In this document: positions 1 through 9,800 of the stretch, in pieces | How the letters are laid out: the number at the start of each line of letters is the position of its first letter | Position numbering within the stretch: the stretch's first letter is position 1 | Translations under genes and position numbers: made by a program | Notes under the pieces: generated by a model | Database searches by the model: none | What the model saw: only the letters and a program-made list of their open reading frames with translations | What the model was told of the DNA's origin: nothing | NCBI GenBank assembly: GCA_028692715.1 | Contig: JAQUWU010000002.1 | Span: forward strand, 87,437-151,436 | Length of the DNA stretch: 64,000 nt | Source of the DNA: Paludibacter sp. | Lineage (GTDB): Bacteria > Bacteroidota > Bacteroidia > Bacteroidales > Paludibacteraceae | Direction of reading: 5' to 3'

Positions 1-2
1 GT

Positions 3-614
3 AGTTATGTGACAACAACTTTGGAAATGTTTAAACCAGACAAATGGGGAAATACATTTTTCTTTGTTGATATAGATTATAACAGTGAAACAGGAAATCA
101 TCCTTCGTTAGCTTATATGGAAATTGCACGTTGTTTGAAGTTTTGGGATGGACCTTTGAGTGCGCATGTTGAATACAATGGCGGTTTACTTGAATCGAAT
201 TCGGTTTATTTCCCAATTAATAATGCTTGGTTGGGTGGTGTTGATTATGGTTGGCACGATAAATCTTTTAATAAATTTCTGAACTTTAAAGTGCTTTATA
301 AATATATTCAAGGGAAAAATCCGACTTCATTTCAATTAACAGGAGTTTGGAACCTTAATTATTTTGATAAAAAACTTACTGTATCAGGATTTGCTGATTT
401 TTGGAGAGAAGATAATATGAATTTTTCAGATGGACAAGGCAATGTTTTGGCGATACCAACAAACACTAAATTTGTATTTATTTCAGAACCACAGTTCTGG
501 TACAATGCGACCAAAAATCTTTCATTGGGTAGTGAAATTGAAATTGCCAGCAATTTCGGAACAGTGAACGGGTTTAAAATTTGTCCTACATTAGCTGTTA
601 AATGGAATTTCTAA
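3..614 (+). CDS. DUF5020-family outer-membrane-type protein (5' end missing)
   Basis: The reading frame is open to the left edge of the window, so the N-terminus and signal peptide lie outside; the GTG at position 9 is an internal valine, not a start. The 200 or so visible residues are rich in aromatic, alternating strands (motifs such as FKPDKWGNTFFFVD and WNLNYFDKK) and end in an aromatic residue (KWNF), as beta-barrel outer-membrane proteins do. I recognise the pattern as DUF5020, a Bacteroidetes family that resembles nucleoside-channel (Tsx-like) barrels; its substrate is unknown. It is followed by a good terminator, so it ends its transcription unit. Confidence 0.7.
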   Translation, partial: SYVTTTLEMFKPDKWGNTFFFVDIDYNSETGNHPSLAYMEIARCLKFWDGPLSAHVEYNGGLLESNSVYFPINNAWLGGVDYGWHDKSFNKFLNFKVLYKYIQGKNPTSFQLTGVWNLNYFDKKLTVSGFADFWREDNMNFSDGQGNVLAIPTNTKFVFISEPQFWYNATKNLSLGSEIEIASNFGTVNGFKICPTLAVKWNF

Positions 615-662
615 AATAGTTCCAAAATTTTGTATAGATTACAGTATTTTGGTCATAAACAC

Positions 663-699
663 AAAACCGTATCAGCTTTATTGTTGATGCGGTTTTTTT
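663..699 (+). terminator. Rho-independent terminator after the DUF5020 gene
   Basis: The stem pairs AAACCGTATCA with TGATGCGGTTT (one G-U pair) around a ten-base loop and runs into seven T residues. It separates the DUF5020 gene from the next promoter. Confidence 0.75.
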
Positions 700-711
700 G
701 TTATAAATCTG

Positions 712-719
712 TATCTTTG
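712..719 (+). promoter_or_regulatory. -7 box of the glutaminyl cyclase gene
   Basis: TATCTTTG is a perfect match to the Bacteroidetes -7 consensus TAnnTTTG, 18 bases before the start codon. No clear -33 TTG at the usual distance is visible. Confidence 0.5.
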
Positions 720-737
720 TGCTTCATTTTATAATAT

Positions 738-1712
738 ATGAAAAAAATACTCATCCTTTTACTTACAGTTCTACCATTTGTTGCCTGTAATAATGCTGCT
801 CAAAAATCAAAAGCTGAGCAAAAAATTATAAATGTCCCTGATTTTTCATCCGATTCGGCGTATAAATATATTCAGCAGCAAGTTGACTTTGGTCCCAGAG
901 TACCAAATACGAAAGCACATGAAGATTGTGCCTTGCTATTATCAGCTCAATTGAACCGATTTGGTGCAGAAGTTGTTGAACAAAAGGCCGATTTATTAGC
1001 GTTTGATGGTACAGTTTTAAAATCAACAAATATTATTGGGTCATTCAATCCTCAAAATAAGAATAGAGTCTTGCTTATAACTCATTGGGATTCTCGTCCA
1101 TGGGCCGATCACGATCCAAAACCTGAAAACCGAAAAAAACCTGTAATGGCTGCAAACGATGGAGCGAGTGGGGTAGGAGTGTTGTTGGAAATAGCCCGTA
1201 ATTTAGGAAAAAGTAATTTGTCTATTGGTATAGATATTGTTTTTATCGATGCGGAAGATTATGGTGCCCCCGAAAATTTCAGGAGCCAAGATACAGAAGA
1301 TTCATGGTGTCTTGGAACGCAATATTGGGCTAAAAATCCTCATGTTACAGGGTATTCTGCGCAATATGGCATTTTACTCGATATGGTTGGAGCTTCGAAT
1401 GCGAAATTCTACAGAGAACAAGCTTCGGATTATTATGCCGGCACAATTGTAAATAAAGTGTGGTCACAAGCTAAAAGCCTTGGTTTTGGGAATTATTTTA
1501 TTGACGAAAAAGGTGGTGCTATCACCGATGACCATATTTATGTAAATAAAATATTGAGAATTCCAACAATTGATATTATTCAGTACGATCCCAATTCCGA
1601 CAGTGGTTTTGGATCTTATTGGCATACAATAAATGATACGATGGATAATGTAGATAAAAACACGCTGAAGGCGGTTGGTACTACATTAATGCATGTGTTG
1701 TATAATGAATAA
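738..1712 (+). CDS. M28-family glutaminyl-peptide cyclotransferase, lipoprotein
   Basis: Predicted zinc enzyme that converts N-terminal glutamine of exported proteins to pyroglutamate in the periplasm. The N-terminus is a lipoprotein signal with lipobox FVAC (Cys17). The M28 fold shows the expected metal and catalytic motifs: THWDSRPW (His116, Asp118), NDGASGVG (Asp141), DAEDYG (Glu173) and WHTINDT (His296). Its 324-residue length and these motifs match the Porphyromonas-type bacterial glutaminyl cyclase more closely than general aminopeptidases. In Bacteroidetes this enzyme acts on secreted proteins after signal-peptidase cleavage; the secreted GH enzyme encoded at 23500 has SAQN after its signal peptide, so mature Gln at its N-terminus is plausible. 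Its own promoter lies just upstream. A plain M28 aminopeptidase is the alternative. Confidence 0.8.
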   Translation: MKKILILLLTVLPFVACNNAAQKSKAEQKIINVPDFSSDSAYKYIQQQVDFGPRVPNTKAHEDCALLLSAQLNRFGAEVVEQKADLLAFDGTVLKSTNIIGSFNPQNKNRVLLITHWDSRPWADHDPKPENRKKPVMAANDGASGVGVLLEIARNLGKSNLSIGIDIVFIDAEDYGAPENFRSQDTEDSWCLGTQYWAKNPHVTGYSAQYGILLDMVGASNAKFYREQASDYYAGTIVNKVWSQAKSLGFGNYFIDEKGGAITDDHIYVNKILRIPTIDIIQYDPNSDSGFGSYWHTINDTMDNVDKNTLKAVGTTLMHVLYNE

Positions 1713-1821
1713 TGTGGTAATGTGATGATGTGATAATGTGATGATGTGGTAATGGGATGATGTGATAATGTGATAATGTGATAATGTGATGATGTGGTAA
1801 TGTGATGATGGGATAATGGTG
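1710..1821. repeat. 8-bp tandem repeat, 14 units (TRATGTGR)
   Basis: Fourteen successive octamers of the form TAATGTGA, TGATGTGA or TAATGTGG, with few deviations (TAATGGGA, TGATGGGA, TAATGGTG). The array begins with the TAA stop codon of the cyclase gene and ends about 65 bases before proB. It is not coding and the 8-bp period is not a multiple of three. Confidence 0.9.
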
Positions 1822-1887
1822 GAGATGAGTTAAATATGGTGTGTTAATTTGCGTTCTTTTGCGTAATATGTGTTCAATATATAAACA

Positions 1888-2964
1888 ATGAAATTCAAAA
1901 AAATAGCGGTAAAAATTGGTAGCAATGTGTTGACTCGTGCTGATGGTACCTTGGATATCACTCGTATGTCGTCCATAGTAGATCAGATTTCACAGCTTCA
2001 TAATAAAGGAGTAGAGATTGTGCTGATTTCTTCAGGAGCCGTTGCATCCGGGCGAAGCATTTTGGGAATCAAAAAGAAAATGGATGTAGTGGATCAGCGT
2101 CAGCTTTATTCCGCAGTGGGACAGGTAAAACTGATTAATCTTTACTACGATTTGTTTCGCGAGCATGGCATTACAGTTGGTCAGGTACTTACTACTAAAG
2201 AGAACTTCAGTAGTCGCCGACATTATCTTAATCAGCGTAATTGTATGCGTGTGATGCTTGAGAATGATGTAATTCCGGTTGTAAATGAGAATGATACGGT
2301 TTCTGTTTCGGAGCTTATGTTTACCGATAATGATGAGCTTTCGGGTCTTATTGCATCAATGATGGATATGCAGGCGCTAATAATTCTCAGTAATATAGAT
2401 GGGGTTTATAACGGAAATCCTGCAGATCCAACCTCTTCAGTTATTCGAAAAATTGAGAAAGGTCAGGATATAACTGATTTTATTCAAAGTTCGAAATCGA
2501 CTTTTGGTCGCGGTGGAATGTTGACAAAAACAACCATTGCCCGAAAAATAGCTGATGAAGGAATAGAGGTATTTATCGCCAATGGAAAACATGATGATAT
2601 GTTGCTAAGATTGTTAGATAAAAAAGCGGATGTTATTTGTACTCAGTTTGTTGCTTCTAAAGGCGATGTTTCCAGTGTAAAGAAGTGGATTGCTCACAGC
2701 GAAGGATTCGCTAAAGGCGAAATTCATGTAAACGAAAATGCAGCAAAAGCCTTATCAGGAGAAAAGGCCGTAAGTTTGCTACCTATTGGGGTAACTGAAA
2801 TAATTGGCGATTTTGAAAAAGATGATATTGTGCGAATTTTAGACCACAACAGTTCCTTGCTTGGAATAGGTAAAGTTCAGTACGATAGCCAAAAAGCACG
2901 CGAAATAACCGGAAAGAAAAATCAAAAACCGCTGGTCCATTGTGATTATTTATATTTGGAATAG
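1888..2964 (+). CDS. proB: Glutamate 5-kinase
   Basis: First enzyme of proline synthesis: phosphorylates the gamma-carboxyl of glutamate with ATP. The N-terminal amino-acid-kinase domain (about residues 1-260) begins VKIGSNVL and contains SSGAVASGR, NENDTVS and the GRGGMLTK loop. A C-terminal PUA domain (about 275-350) gives the full 358-residue bacterial form. The ATG start follows AATATATAAACA. proA lies downstream with one unknown gene between, so the pair probably forms one transcription unit. Confidence 0.95.
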   Translation: MKFKKIAVKIGSNVLTRADGTLDITRMSSIVDQISQLHNKGVEIVLISSGAVASGRSILGIKKKMDVVDQRQLYSAVGQVKLINLYYDLFREHGITVGQVLTTKENFSSRRHYLNQRNCMRVMLENDVIPVVNENDTVSVSELMFTDNDELSGLIASMMDMQALIILSNIDGVYNGNPADPTSSVIRKIEKGQDITDFIQSSKSTFGRGGMLTKTTIARKIADEGIEVFIANGKHDDMLLRLLDKKADVICTQFVASKGDVSSVKKWIAHSEGFAKGEIHVNENAAKALSGEKAVSLLPIGVTEIIGDFEKDDIVRILDHNSSLLGIGKVQYDSQKAREITGKKNQKPLVHCDYLYLE

Positions 2965-3003
2965 AAACGAAAAAAAAACGGGATTAAAACTCTATAATGA
3001 TTG

Positions 3004-3543
3004 ATGGAACATAATTATTTTGTAAAAATATCCTTTCTAATCGCAATATTGTTAACACTTGCAACGAAATCTTATGCTTTCTCTACGGTTGGTTATATTG
3101 TTACTTTAGACTCAGATACTATTTTTGGGCAAATTCATCTTTCGAAATTTAATCAGGTAAGCGGCGGATTAATTTTAAATGGAATTGAAGAGGAATCATT
3201 TCATTCTCGTGTGGTTTTTGAAGCTAATGGAGAAAAGAAATCGCACACTTATTTCCCTGAAATGATTTTAGGTTTTGGTTTTATTTACAATACGACAGTT
3301 TATATTTATGAGCGTGTTCAAACAAATATGAAGAGCATATTTGAAAGTGAAAAACATCAATATAGGTTTATGCGTTTACTTTACAATGGAGATTATGGAA
3401 TAAGTCGTAAAGATTTGAGACTGATTCAAAATCCCGGATTGCAAAGTAATCCCGAAAAGTACTTGAAATTTACTTCATATTTGTACCATCTCAACAGGCT
3501 GGATCAAAAGCAATCTGTTAAGAATGATACAATAATTGAATAA
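3004..3543 (+). CDS. Secreted protein of unknown function between proB and proA
   Basis: 179 residues from the ATG at 3004 (a TTG directly before it is less likely). Residues 6-25 form a hydrophobic signal peptide ending near KSYAFS, so the mature protein is probably periplasmic. The mature part begins GYIVTLDSDTIFGQI, a pattern of several uncharacterised Bacteroidetes secreted proteins in which a G-D-T-I-x-G-x-I strand starts a small beta domain. The remainder is rich in Tyr and basic residues and has no catalytic motif I recognise. It sits 39 bases after proB and 33 before proA, so it is likely cotranscribed, but nothing ties it to proline synthesis. Function unknown. Confidence 0.7.
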   Translation: MEHNYFVKISFLIAILLTLATKSYAFSTVGYIVTLDSDTIFGQIHLSKFNQVSGGLILNGIEEESFHSRVVFEANGEKKSHTYFPEMILGFGFIYNTTVYIYERVQTNMKSIFESEKHQYRFMRLLYNGDYGISRKDLRLIQNPGLQSNPEKYLKFTSYLYHLNRLDQKQSVKNDTIIE

Positions 3544-3576
3544 TAGAAAAAAGGTTTAATTCTAGGTTTAGTAAAA

Positions 3577-4836
3577 ATGAATAGCAATACAACTCAATCA
3601 AACTGGAAACAAAATTCAGTAAAAGCATCACGTTCGTTGAATTTCGTGAACGATGAAATGATAAATGTCGTATTATTTGCGTTAGCTGACGAGGCTGTGC
3701 TTCAAACTGATCAGATACTGCTGGAAAATGCAAAAGATTTGGCAGCGATGGATAAATCGAATCCGATGTACGACCGGCTATTGTTAAGTAAGGAACGGAT
3801 CGAAGGGATTGCTGCTGATATTAGAAATGTGGCATCCTTAACTTCGCCCTTTGGGAAAACGTTGATGGAGACCGAACGCCCCAATGGAATGAAAATTTCA
3901 AAAGTAACCGTTCCGTTTGGAGTGGTAGGAATTATCTATGAAGCACGTCCAAATGTTAGTTTCGATGTTTTCTCGCTTTGTTTTAAGTCGGGTAATGCCT
4001 GTGTTTTGAAAGGTGGAACGGATGCACACAATTCTAATTCAGCAATTGTCAAGGTTATTCAATCGGTGTTAGAGAAATTTGGATTGGATAAAAATATTGT
4101 AACCTTATTGCCCGCAGGGCGCGAAGCTACGGCCGAATTGATGAATGCTGTAGGAATTGTAGATGTAATTATTCCCAGAGGTGGAAAAGGATTGATAGAA
4201 TTTGTCCGTGATAATTCACGCATTCCGGTTATCGAAACAGGGGCAGGGATTTGTCATACTTATTTTGATGAAAATGGTGACCTCGAAAAAGGAAAAGAGA
4301 TCATATTTAATGCAAAAACCCGAAGAGTAAGTGTTTGTAACGCTCTGGATTGTTTGGTAATACATGAAAAGCGTTTGACAGATTTAGCCGAAATTTGTAA
4401 AAAACTAGCCACGAAGAAGGTGATAATTTATGCCGACGTTAAAGCGTATACATTTCTTAACGGAAATTATCCTTCTGAATTATTGCAAAAAGCTACCGAC
4501 GAAAGTTATGGAACTGAGTTTTTAGATTATAAAATGTCTGTAAAAACAGTATCATCAATTCAAGAAGCAATCGATCATATTTCTACCTACAGTTCGAAAC
4601 ACAGTGAATGTATAGTTAGTGAGAATGAAAAGGCTATCTCGCTGTTTGATAAGATGGTAGATGCAGCATGTGTCTATACAAATGTATCAACGGCATTCAC
4701 CGATGGTGCTCAATTTGGGTTGGGAGCAGAAATAGGAATCAGTACCCAAAAGCTTCATGCGCGTGGACCAATGGCATTGGAAGAATTATGTTCATATAAA
4801 TGGATAATTAAGGGTGATGGACTTATAAGGAGTTAA
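3577..4836 (+). CDS. proA: Gamma-glutamyl phosphate reductase
   Basis: Second step of proline synthesis: NADPH-dependent reduction of gamma-glutamyl phosphate to the semialdehyde. The 419-residue length is normal for the aldehyde-dehydrogenase-like ProA family. Visible motifs include [35 protein letters not shown] and the active-site Cys254 in [12 protein letters not shown]. proC is not in the window. Confidence 0.95.
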   Translation: MNSNTTQSNWKQNSVKASRSLNFVNDEMINVVLFALADEAVLQTDQILLENAKDLAAMDKSNPMYDRLLLSKERIEGIAADIRNVASLTSPFGKTLMETERPNGMKISKVTVPFGVVGIIYEARPNVSFDVFSLCFKSGNACVLKGGTDAHNSNSAIVKVIQSVLEKFGLDKNIVTLLPAGREATAELMNAVGIVDVIIPRGGKGLIEFVRDNSRIPVIETGAGICHTYFDENGDLEKGKEIIFNAKTRRVSVCNALDCLVIHEKRLTDLAEICKKLATKKVIIYADVKAYTFLNGNYPSELLQKATDESYGTEFLDYKMSVKTVSSIQEAIDHISTYSSKHSECIVSENEKAISLFDKMVDAACVYTNVSTAFTDGAQFGLGAEIGISTQKLHARGPMALEELCSYKWIIKGDGLIRS

Positions 4837-4887
4837 AAAAAACAAAGCTAATTCACTTAAATTCAAATATTTTTACACTATTTGTTG

Positions 4888-4895
4888 TATATTTG
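4888..4895 (+). promoter_or_regulatory. Candidate -7 box for the RRM gene
   Basis: TATATTTG matches TAnnTTTG and lies 150 bases before the RRM start codon, which would give a leader of about 140 bases containing two crossing inverted repeats (see findings). Confidence 0.35.
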
Positions 4896-5044
4896 AAAAT
4901 AATTGTTTTCCTTTGCATCGAAAAGAAAGTGTATTTCTTCGTTAGGTTATTTTTATCTCACCTTTTCAAGGACTGATAATGTTCTAACCCCGTTTGTCTA
5001 TACTGTTCTTGAAAACAAATTATTCAATTTTTTATTTTTATTTT

Positions 5045-5290
5045 ATGAACATTTACGTAGGTAACTTAAGTTACAAAGTTCGCGAAAACGACCTTCAGGG
5101 CGTGATCGAAGAGTATGGTGCAGTAGAATCATGCAAAATCATCAAAGATCGCGAAACAGGAAAATCAAAAGGATTTGCATTTGTAGAAATGGCTGACGAT
5201 GCAGCTGCTGCAAAAGTAATCGAAGAATTAAACGGTGCTGAATTTGATGGTCGCTCAATGGTTGTTAAAGAAGCTCGTCCAAGAAACTAA
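5045..5290 (+). CDS. RRM-domain RNA-binding protein
   Basis: An 81-residue protein consisting of a single RNA-recognition motif. RNP2 is IYVGNL (residues 3-8) and RNP1 is KGFAFVEM (about 40-47), with the usual aromatic side chains that stack on RNA. I chose the ATG at 5045 (MNIYVGN) over an in-frame upstream TTG because the RRM begins immediately. Such small RRM proteins are common in Bacteroidetes and are post-transcriptional regulators in Bacteroides; the RNA targets here are unknown. Confidence 0.9.
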   Translation: MNIYVGNLSYKVRENDLQGVIEEYGAVESCKIIKDRETGKSKGFAFVEMADDAAAAKVIEELNGAEFDGRSMVVKEARPRN

Positions 5291-5315
5291 GATCAATTTC
5301 TAAAATCACAAAAGA

Positions 5316-5350
5316 AACTTCTGTTATCGAAAGATAGCGGAAGTTTTTTG
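5316..5350 (+). terminator. Terminator after the RRM gene
   Basis: A 12-bp stem (AACTTCTGTTAT with ATAGCGGAAGTT, two G-U pairs) closes a six-base loop and is followed by a T run. Confidence 0.85.
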
Positions 5351-5352
5351 TA

Positions 5353-5360
5353 TAATTTTG
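5353..5360 (+). promoter_or_regulatory. -7 box of the CPBP protease gene
   Basis: TAATTTTG matches TAnnTTTG, immediately after the RRM terminator and only seven bases before the ATG at 5368. Transcription from it would give an almost leaderless mRNA. Confidence 0.4.
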
Positions 5361-5367
5361 TTTGATA

Positions 5368-6237
5368 ATGAATAGATTCAAAGGCTTTTTAGCGCAAAGT
5401 GGGATTATTTCGAAAATATTATTATTGATAGGAGCAACTTTATTTCTATCCATTGTTAGTATCCTGTTATGGAAAGTTTTTAACCATGCAGATATGAATG
5501 ATATCTCTTCATTGAAAATGTTACAACTTTTTCAATCCATCGGGACTTTTGTTTTACCACCTGTAGTGTTGGCATATTTCTGGAGCGAGAATCCCCAACG
5601 GTTTTTGCATCTCGACACTAAAACAAATTTCTCTGTTTACCTATTTGTAATACTTTTCATGCTCATAATCATTCCTTTTATAAATTTACTTGGAGCTCTT
5701 AATCAGCAACTTGTATTACCCGAATCGCTAAAAGTTGTGGAAACTTGGATGAAAGCATCGGAAGCACAAGCGACTCAATTTACCGAACAGCTTCTCGATG
5801 TTCACAGCATTCAGGGTTTATTATTTAATGTGTTCCTAATTGCTATTTTGCCGGCCATTGGTGAAGAACTCTTTTTCAGAGGGGCAGTTCAGGGGATTTT
5901 CACACAGCATAAAAACGCATTTGTCGGTATATGGCTCTCAGCATTTATTTTTAGTGCCATTCACTTGCAATTTTATGGATTTTTCCCACGTATGTTGCTG
6001 GGTGCGTTTTTCGGGTATTTATTGTATTGGAGTGGAAATTTATGGTTGCCAATTATGGCTCATTTCACCAATAACGTTACGGCTGTGTTGTTTTATTATT
6101 TTAAAAATAACGGTTATCAAGTGCCTGATATAGATAAAATAGGGACAGAATCAACCCTTTGGATGGGTTGTGTCAGTGCTGTTTTATGCGTTTTTGGTGT
6201 TATTTTCCTGAAAAGACAATTATTTAAAACAAATTAA
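5368..6237 (+). CDS. CPBP (CAAX/Abi) family intramembrane metalloprotease
   Basis: 289 residues from the ATG at 5368 (a TTG two codons upstream is less likely). There are about seven or eight hydrophobic segments. The family's metal-site motifs are intact: GEELFFRGAVQG (Glu166-Glu167 and Arg171), SAIHLQF (His199) and AHFTNN (His232 with the following Asn residues). Members are inner-membrane proteases; the substrate cannot be deduced. The stop codon overlaps by four bases the stop region of the convergent gene on the other strand. Confidence 0.85.
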   Translation: MNRFKGFLAQSGIISKILLLIGATLFLSIVSILLWKVFNHADMNDISSLKMLQLFQSIGTFVLPPVVLAYFWSENPQRFLHLDTKTNFSVYLFVILFMLIIIPFINLLGALNQQLVLPESLKVVETWMKASEAQATQFTEQLLDVHSIQGLLFNVFLIAILPAIGEELFFRGAVQGIFTQHKNAFVGIWLSAFIFSAIHLQFYGFFPRMLLGAFFGYLLYWSGNLWLPIMAHFTNNVTAVLFYYFKNNGYQVPDIDKIGTESTLWMGCVSAVLCVFGVIFLKRQLFKTN

Positions 6238-6626
6238 TTTGACCTTCTTTCACTCACAATAAGTAAGGCTTCTTCCCGAAGTTCAAATGGTAGCTGTATG
6301 TTTCGCAGTTGCAAACTTCTCAACCAACCGGCAACATCTTCTTCTTTTAATGTGTTAAATACTTCAGAAAGTTCATTTAACTGATTTGAGTTATAATCCG
6401 TGGGTGAAGTGTTGGCTAATACATCCAACTCTTCATCGTCGAAATAGATAATTTTATTTTCGTTGTTCAGCAGACTGTCTCTCTCACAAACAACGTGTGC
6501 TCCACAGCAGTCATCGCTTATTTCCGTGTTTAATTCAATTTCTTCAGGGTTGTCTTTTCGACGGAAATAGGTGACAGCAAATATAAATATTCCGAGAGAT
6601 ATGAGTAATAAAATAAGTGCTAGCAT
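6234..6626 (-). CDS. Small membrane-anchored protein of unknown function
   Basis: 130 residues from the ATG at 6626; the frame extends further upstream but the start chosen places a single hydrophobic anchor (MLALILLLISLGIFIFAV) at the N-terminus and fits a -7 box at 6675-6682. After the anchor comes a highly acidic cytoplasmic or periplasmic domain with an EISDDCCGAHVVCERD segment holding three cysteines, then DEELDVLAN, and a helical C-terminus rich in Leu and Glu. Similar short proteins are widespread in Bacteroidales, often with vague names; I cannot assign a function. Confidence 0.65.
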   Translation of the reverse strand: MLALILLLISLGIFIFAVTYFRRKDNPEEIELNTEISDDCCGAHVVCERDSLLNNENKIIYFDDEELDVLANTSPTDYNSNQLNELSEVFNTLKEEDVAGWLRSLQLRNIQLPFELREEALLIVSERRSN

Positions 6627-6674
6627 ATAAAAAGTTCTTGTTATTAATTTCTTAATACAACGTAAATTTCGCGG

Positions 6675-6682
6675 CAAAGTTA
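6675..6682 (-). promoter_or_regulatory. -7 box for the small anchored protein
   Basis: On the minus strand TAACTTTG matches TAnnTTTG about 49 bases before the start at 6626, which supports that start over the longer frame. Confidence 0.45.
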
Positions 6683-6842
6683 GCTATAAATGCTCAAATT
6701 TGCGTATTTTTGTGAGTTAAAATACAATAGAAAGCACTTTTTAAAGTTTTAAATTTGATACAGTTGGTTTTGATTAAAATCAACAGTATTTTTTTAATAC
6801 AGCTTTAACTTTTAGTAATATATACACCGAAAACTGCAACAT

Positions 6843-9800
6843 ATGCTCATTTTTAATAAACTGTCTCTATTAAAAAAACATACTGTTTTTCTTTTATTGT
6901 TCCTTACAATGATTATAATTCTTGTAAGTTGTTCAACAAAGAAAAATACCTGGAGTACCCGTAAAGTTCAGGAAATAAATACCCGGTTTAATGTTTTTTT
7001 TAATGGAACTACCAGTTATAATAATGGTTTAAAAAATATTCTGAAGGCAAATAAGGAAGATTATTCCACTTTTATTCCGATGTATCCAATCAGTCATCAT
7101 AGCAATGCAAATGCTGCTACATCTGACATGGATCGCACCATTGAAAAATGCCGAAAAGCAATAAAACTGCACTCCATAAAGATTAAACCAGAAAAGGATT
7201 TAAAGAAAATAAATGATCCTGATTATAAGTTGTTTTACAATCAGGAGGAATTTAATCCTGCACTTAAAGAGGTCTGGTTACAGCTTGGAATGGCAGAGTT
7301 TCATAAAGGTGATTTTTTGGGTTCAGTGGGAACTTTTTCGTATGTAGCCCGCCATTACTCCGGTGATAAGGATATGATTGCCAAATGTCAACTTTGGACG
7401 GTAAGAGCTTATGCTGAAATGGACTGGATTTATGAAGCCGAACAGATGTTGTCGAAAGTAGAACAGGATAATTTAAAACAGTCTAATATTGGTTTGTTTG
7501 CCTCTGTAAATGCTGATTTGTTGTTAAAGAAGAAACAATACAAAGAAGCAATTCCATTTTTAGAACTTGCTCTTTCAAAGGAAAATGATAAATCGTTGAA
7601 ACAAAGGTTTAATTATTTACTAGCCCAATTGTATCAAAAAAACAATGATGACAAGGCTGCCTTTGCTGCTTATACAAAGGTGATTAAAATGAATCCTTCA
7701 TACGAAATGGATTTCAATGCTCGTATTAGTCGTGCTCAATTAAGCAACCGAAGTCTTATGGTAGTTCAGAAGGAACTTGCTAAAATGTTGAAAAATACGA
7801 ATAATAAAGACTATCTTGATCAGATTTATTTTGCGTTGGGAAATAGTCTTTTACATAATAAGGATACACTTAATGCAATAAAAAACTATAAACTGTCTGT
7901 CCAAAATAGTACCAGAAATGGAATTGACAAAGCCGTTACGTTAATTGCATTAGGTGATTTGTACTATATTCGGCGCGATTACGTTGATGCACAGCCAAGT
8001 TACGATGAGGCTTCGAAAATCATGTCGAATGAAAACGATGATTATGCCCGTGTTTCAAGACTGGCAGAAATGTTGGGCGAATTGGTAATGCAGTATAATG
8101 TTGTGTTATTGCAGGACAGTTTACAGGCATTGGCTAAATTACCCGAAAGTGAACGCATTGAAGTAGTGAATAAAATTATTGATAAAATTTTTGCGGATGA
8201 AAAACTAGCCGAAGAAAAAGCCCTACAAGAAAAGGAAAATAAAGACAGAGGAGTTGGTGCTGATTTTATGGATGGACCTCCTATTGGTATGAATTCGATG
8301 GGTGGTTGGTATTTTTATAATCCTGATTTGATGAAAAATGGTCAAACGGAATTTACAAAAAAATGGGGACGCCGAAAACTGGAAGATAACTGGCGCCGTT
8401 CAATTAAAACGTCTTCTATTTTTTCGGATGAGAATAGTTCAACAACTCAGACAATTGCAACTGATGTTGAAGCTGTTGCTGATTCAGTTGTTAGCAATAC
8501 CTTAAAAACGGATGATTTACCTGACAATAAAAAGCCCGAATTTTATCTCCGCCAGATCCCTTTAACGAAAGCACAAGTTGATAAATCGAATGTGGAAATT
8601 GCTTCAGCATTATTCGCCATGGGACAGATTTACAAGGATAAAATAGAGGATTTTCCGATGGCCATTAAAACATTCGAGGAGTTTTATACTCGCTTCGGAA
8701 ATGATGAACGTAAGCCGGAATCATATTTTCAGATTTATCTAATTCAGACAAAATTGGGTAATACTGCCGAAGCCGATATCTATCGAACTAAATTGATAAA
8801 TGAATTTCCGGATTCCAAATACAAAATGATTCTTTCGCAGCCTGATTACGCTGAGAGACTTGAACGAATGAATATTGTACAGGATTCAATTTATAGCTTA
8901 ACATATAATGCTTATAATAAAAGTGATTTTAAAACGGTGTACAATTATGTCGCAGATATCCGGAAAAATTATCCGTTATCTACATTGATGCCTAAATTTA
9001 TGTTTTTAAATGCATTAAGTATTGGAAAAAATGAACCGCAAGATAAATTTAAAGTTGCGTTAGATAGTTTGGTAAGTTTGTATCCCGAAAGTGATGTTAG
9101 TGCAATGTCAAAGGATATTCTGGCATTGATGAAACAAGGTCAGGAAGCAAAAACAGGAAAGTCTAGTGGTACATTGTTGGCTATGAGAGATGAAAGTGTA
9201 AAAACGGAGATAAATGAAATCAGTCAACAGCAATTTTCATCCGACACTAAATCCAAACATAGATTAATGTTGATGAGTATTGCAAAAAGAGATGATTTAA
9301 ACAAATTAATGTATAATCTTGCTTCGTTTAATTTCTCAAGATTTATGATTAAAGATTTTGATCTGATTATAAATAAGTTAGATAGCACACAAAATGTACT
9401 TTCTGTTACAAATTTTGAATCGTACGATGAAGCACAGTGGTATCTCAATTCAATAAAAACAGATCCGTCACTATCAAAAATGTTGGACGAATATGTAACA
9501 AGTAAAATAATTATTTCGGAAAATAATTATGGATTGTTACGTACTGTCTATACTTTGAAGGATTATAATGAATTCATTGCCAAACCAAAAAATGTTGTTG
9601 AGAATACTAAAATTTCAACAAATAAAGTTACAAAGAAGCCCGAAGTTGTTACTGTTATAAAAGAAGATAAACAAATTAAGAATTCAGCTGTTTCAACTAA
9701 ACCAGCAGTTGTACAACCAGAAAAAGAAGTTATAAAGGCAGTAGAGAAACCAACGAATGTAGTTTCAGAAAATAAAAATGAAAAATCTGTTGAGAAAGAA

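Noticed and set aside
9-614. GTG at position 9 as the true start of the DUF5020 gene
   Set aside because: The frame is open upstream and the protein starts in the middle of a beta-barrel without signal peptide; the gene is cut by the window edge.
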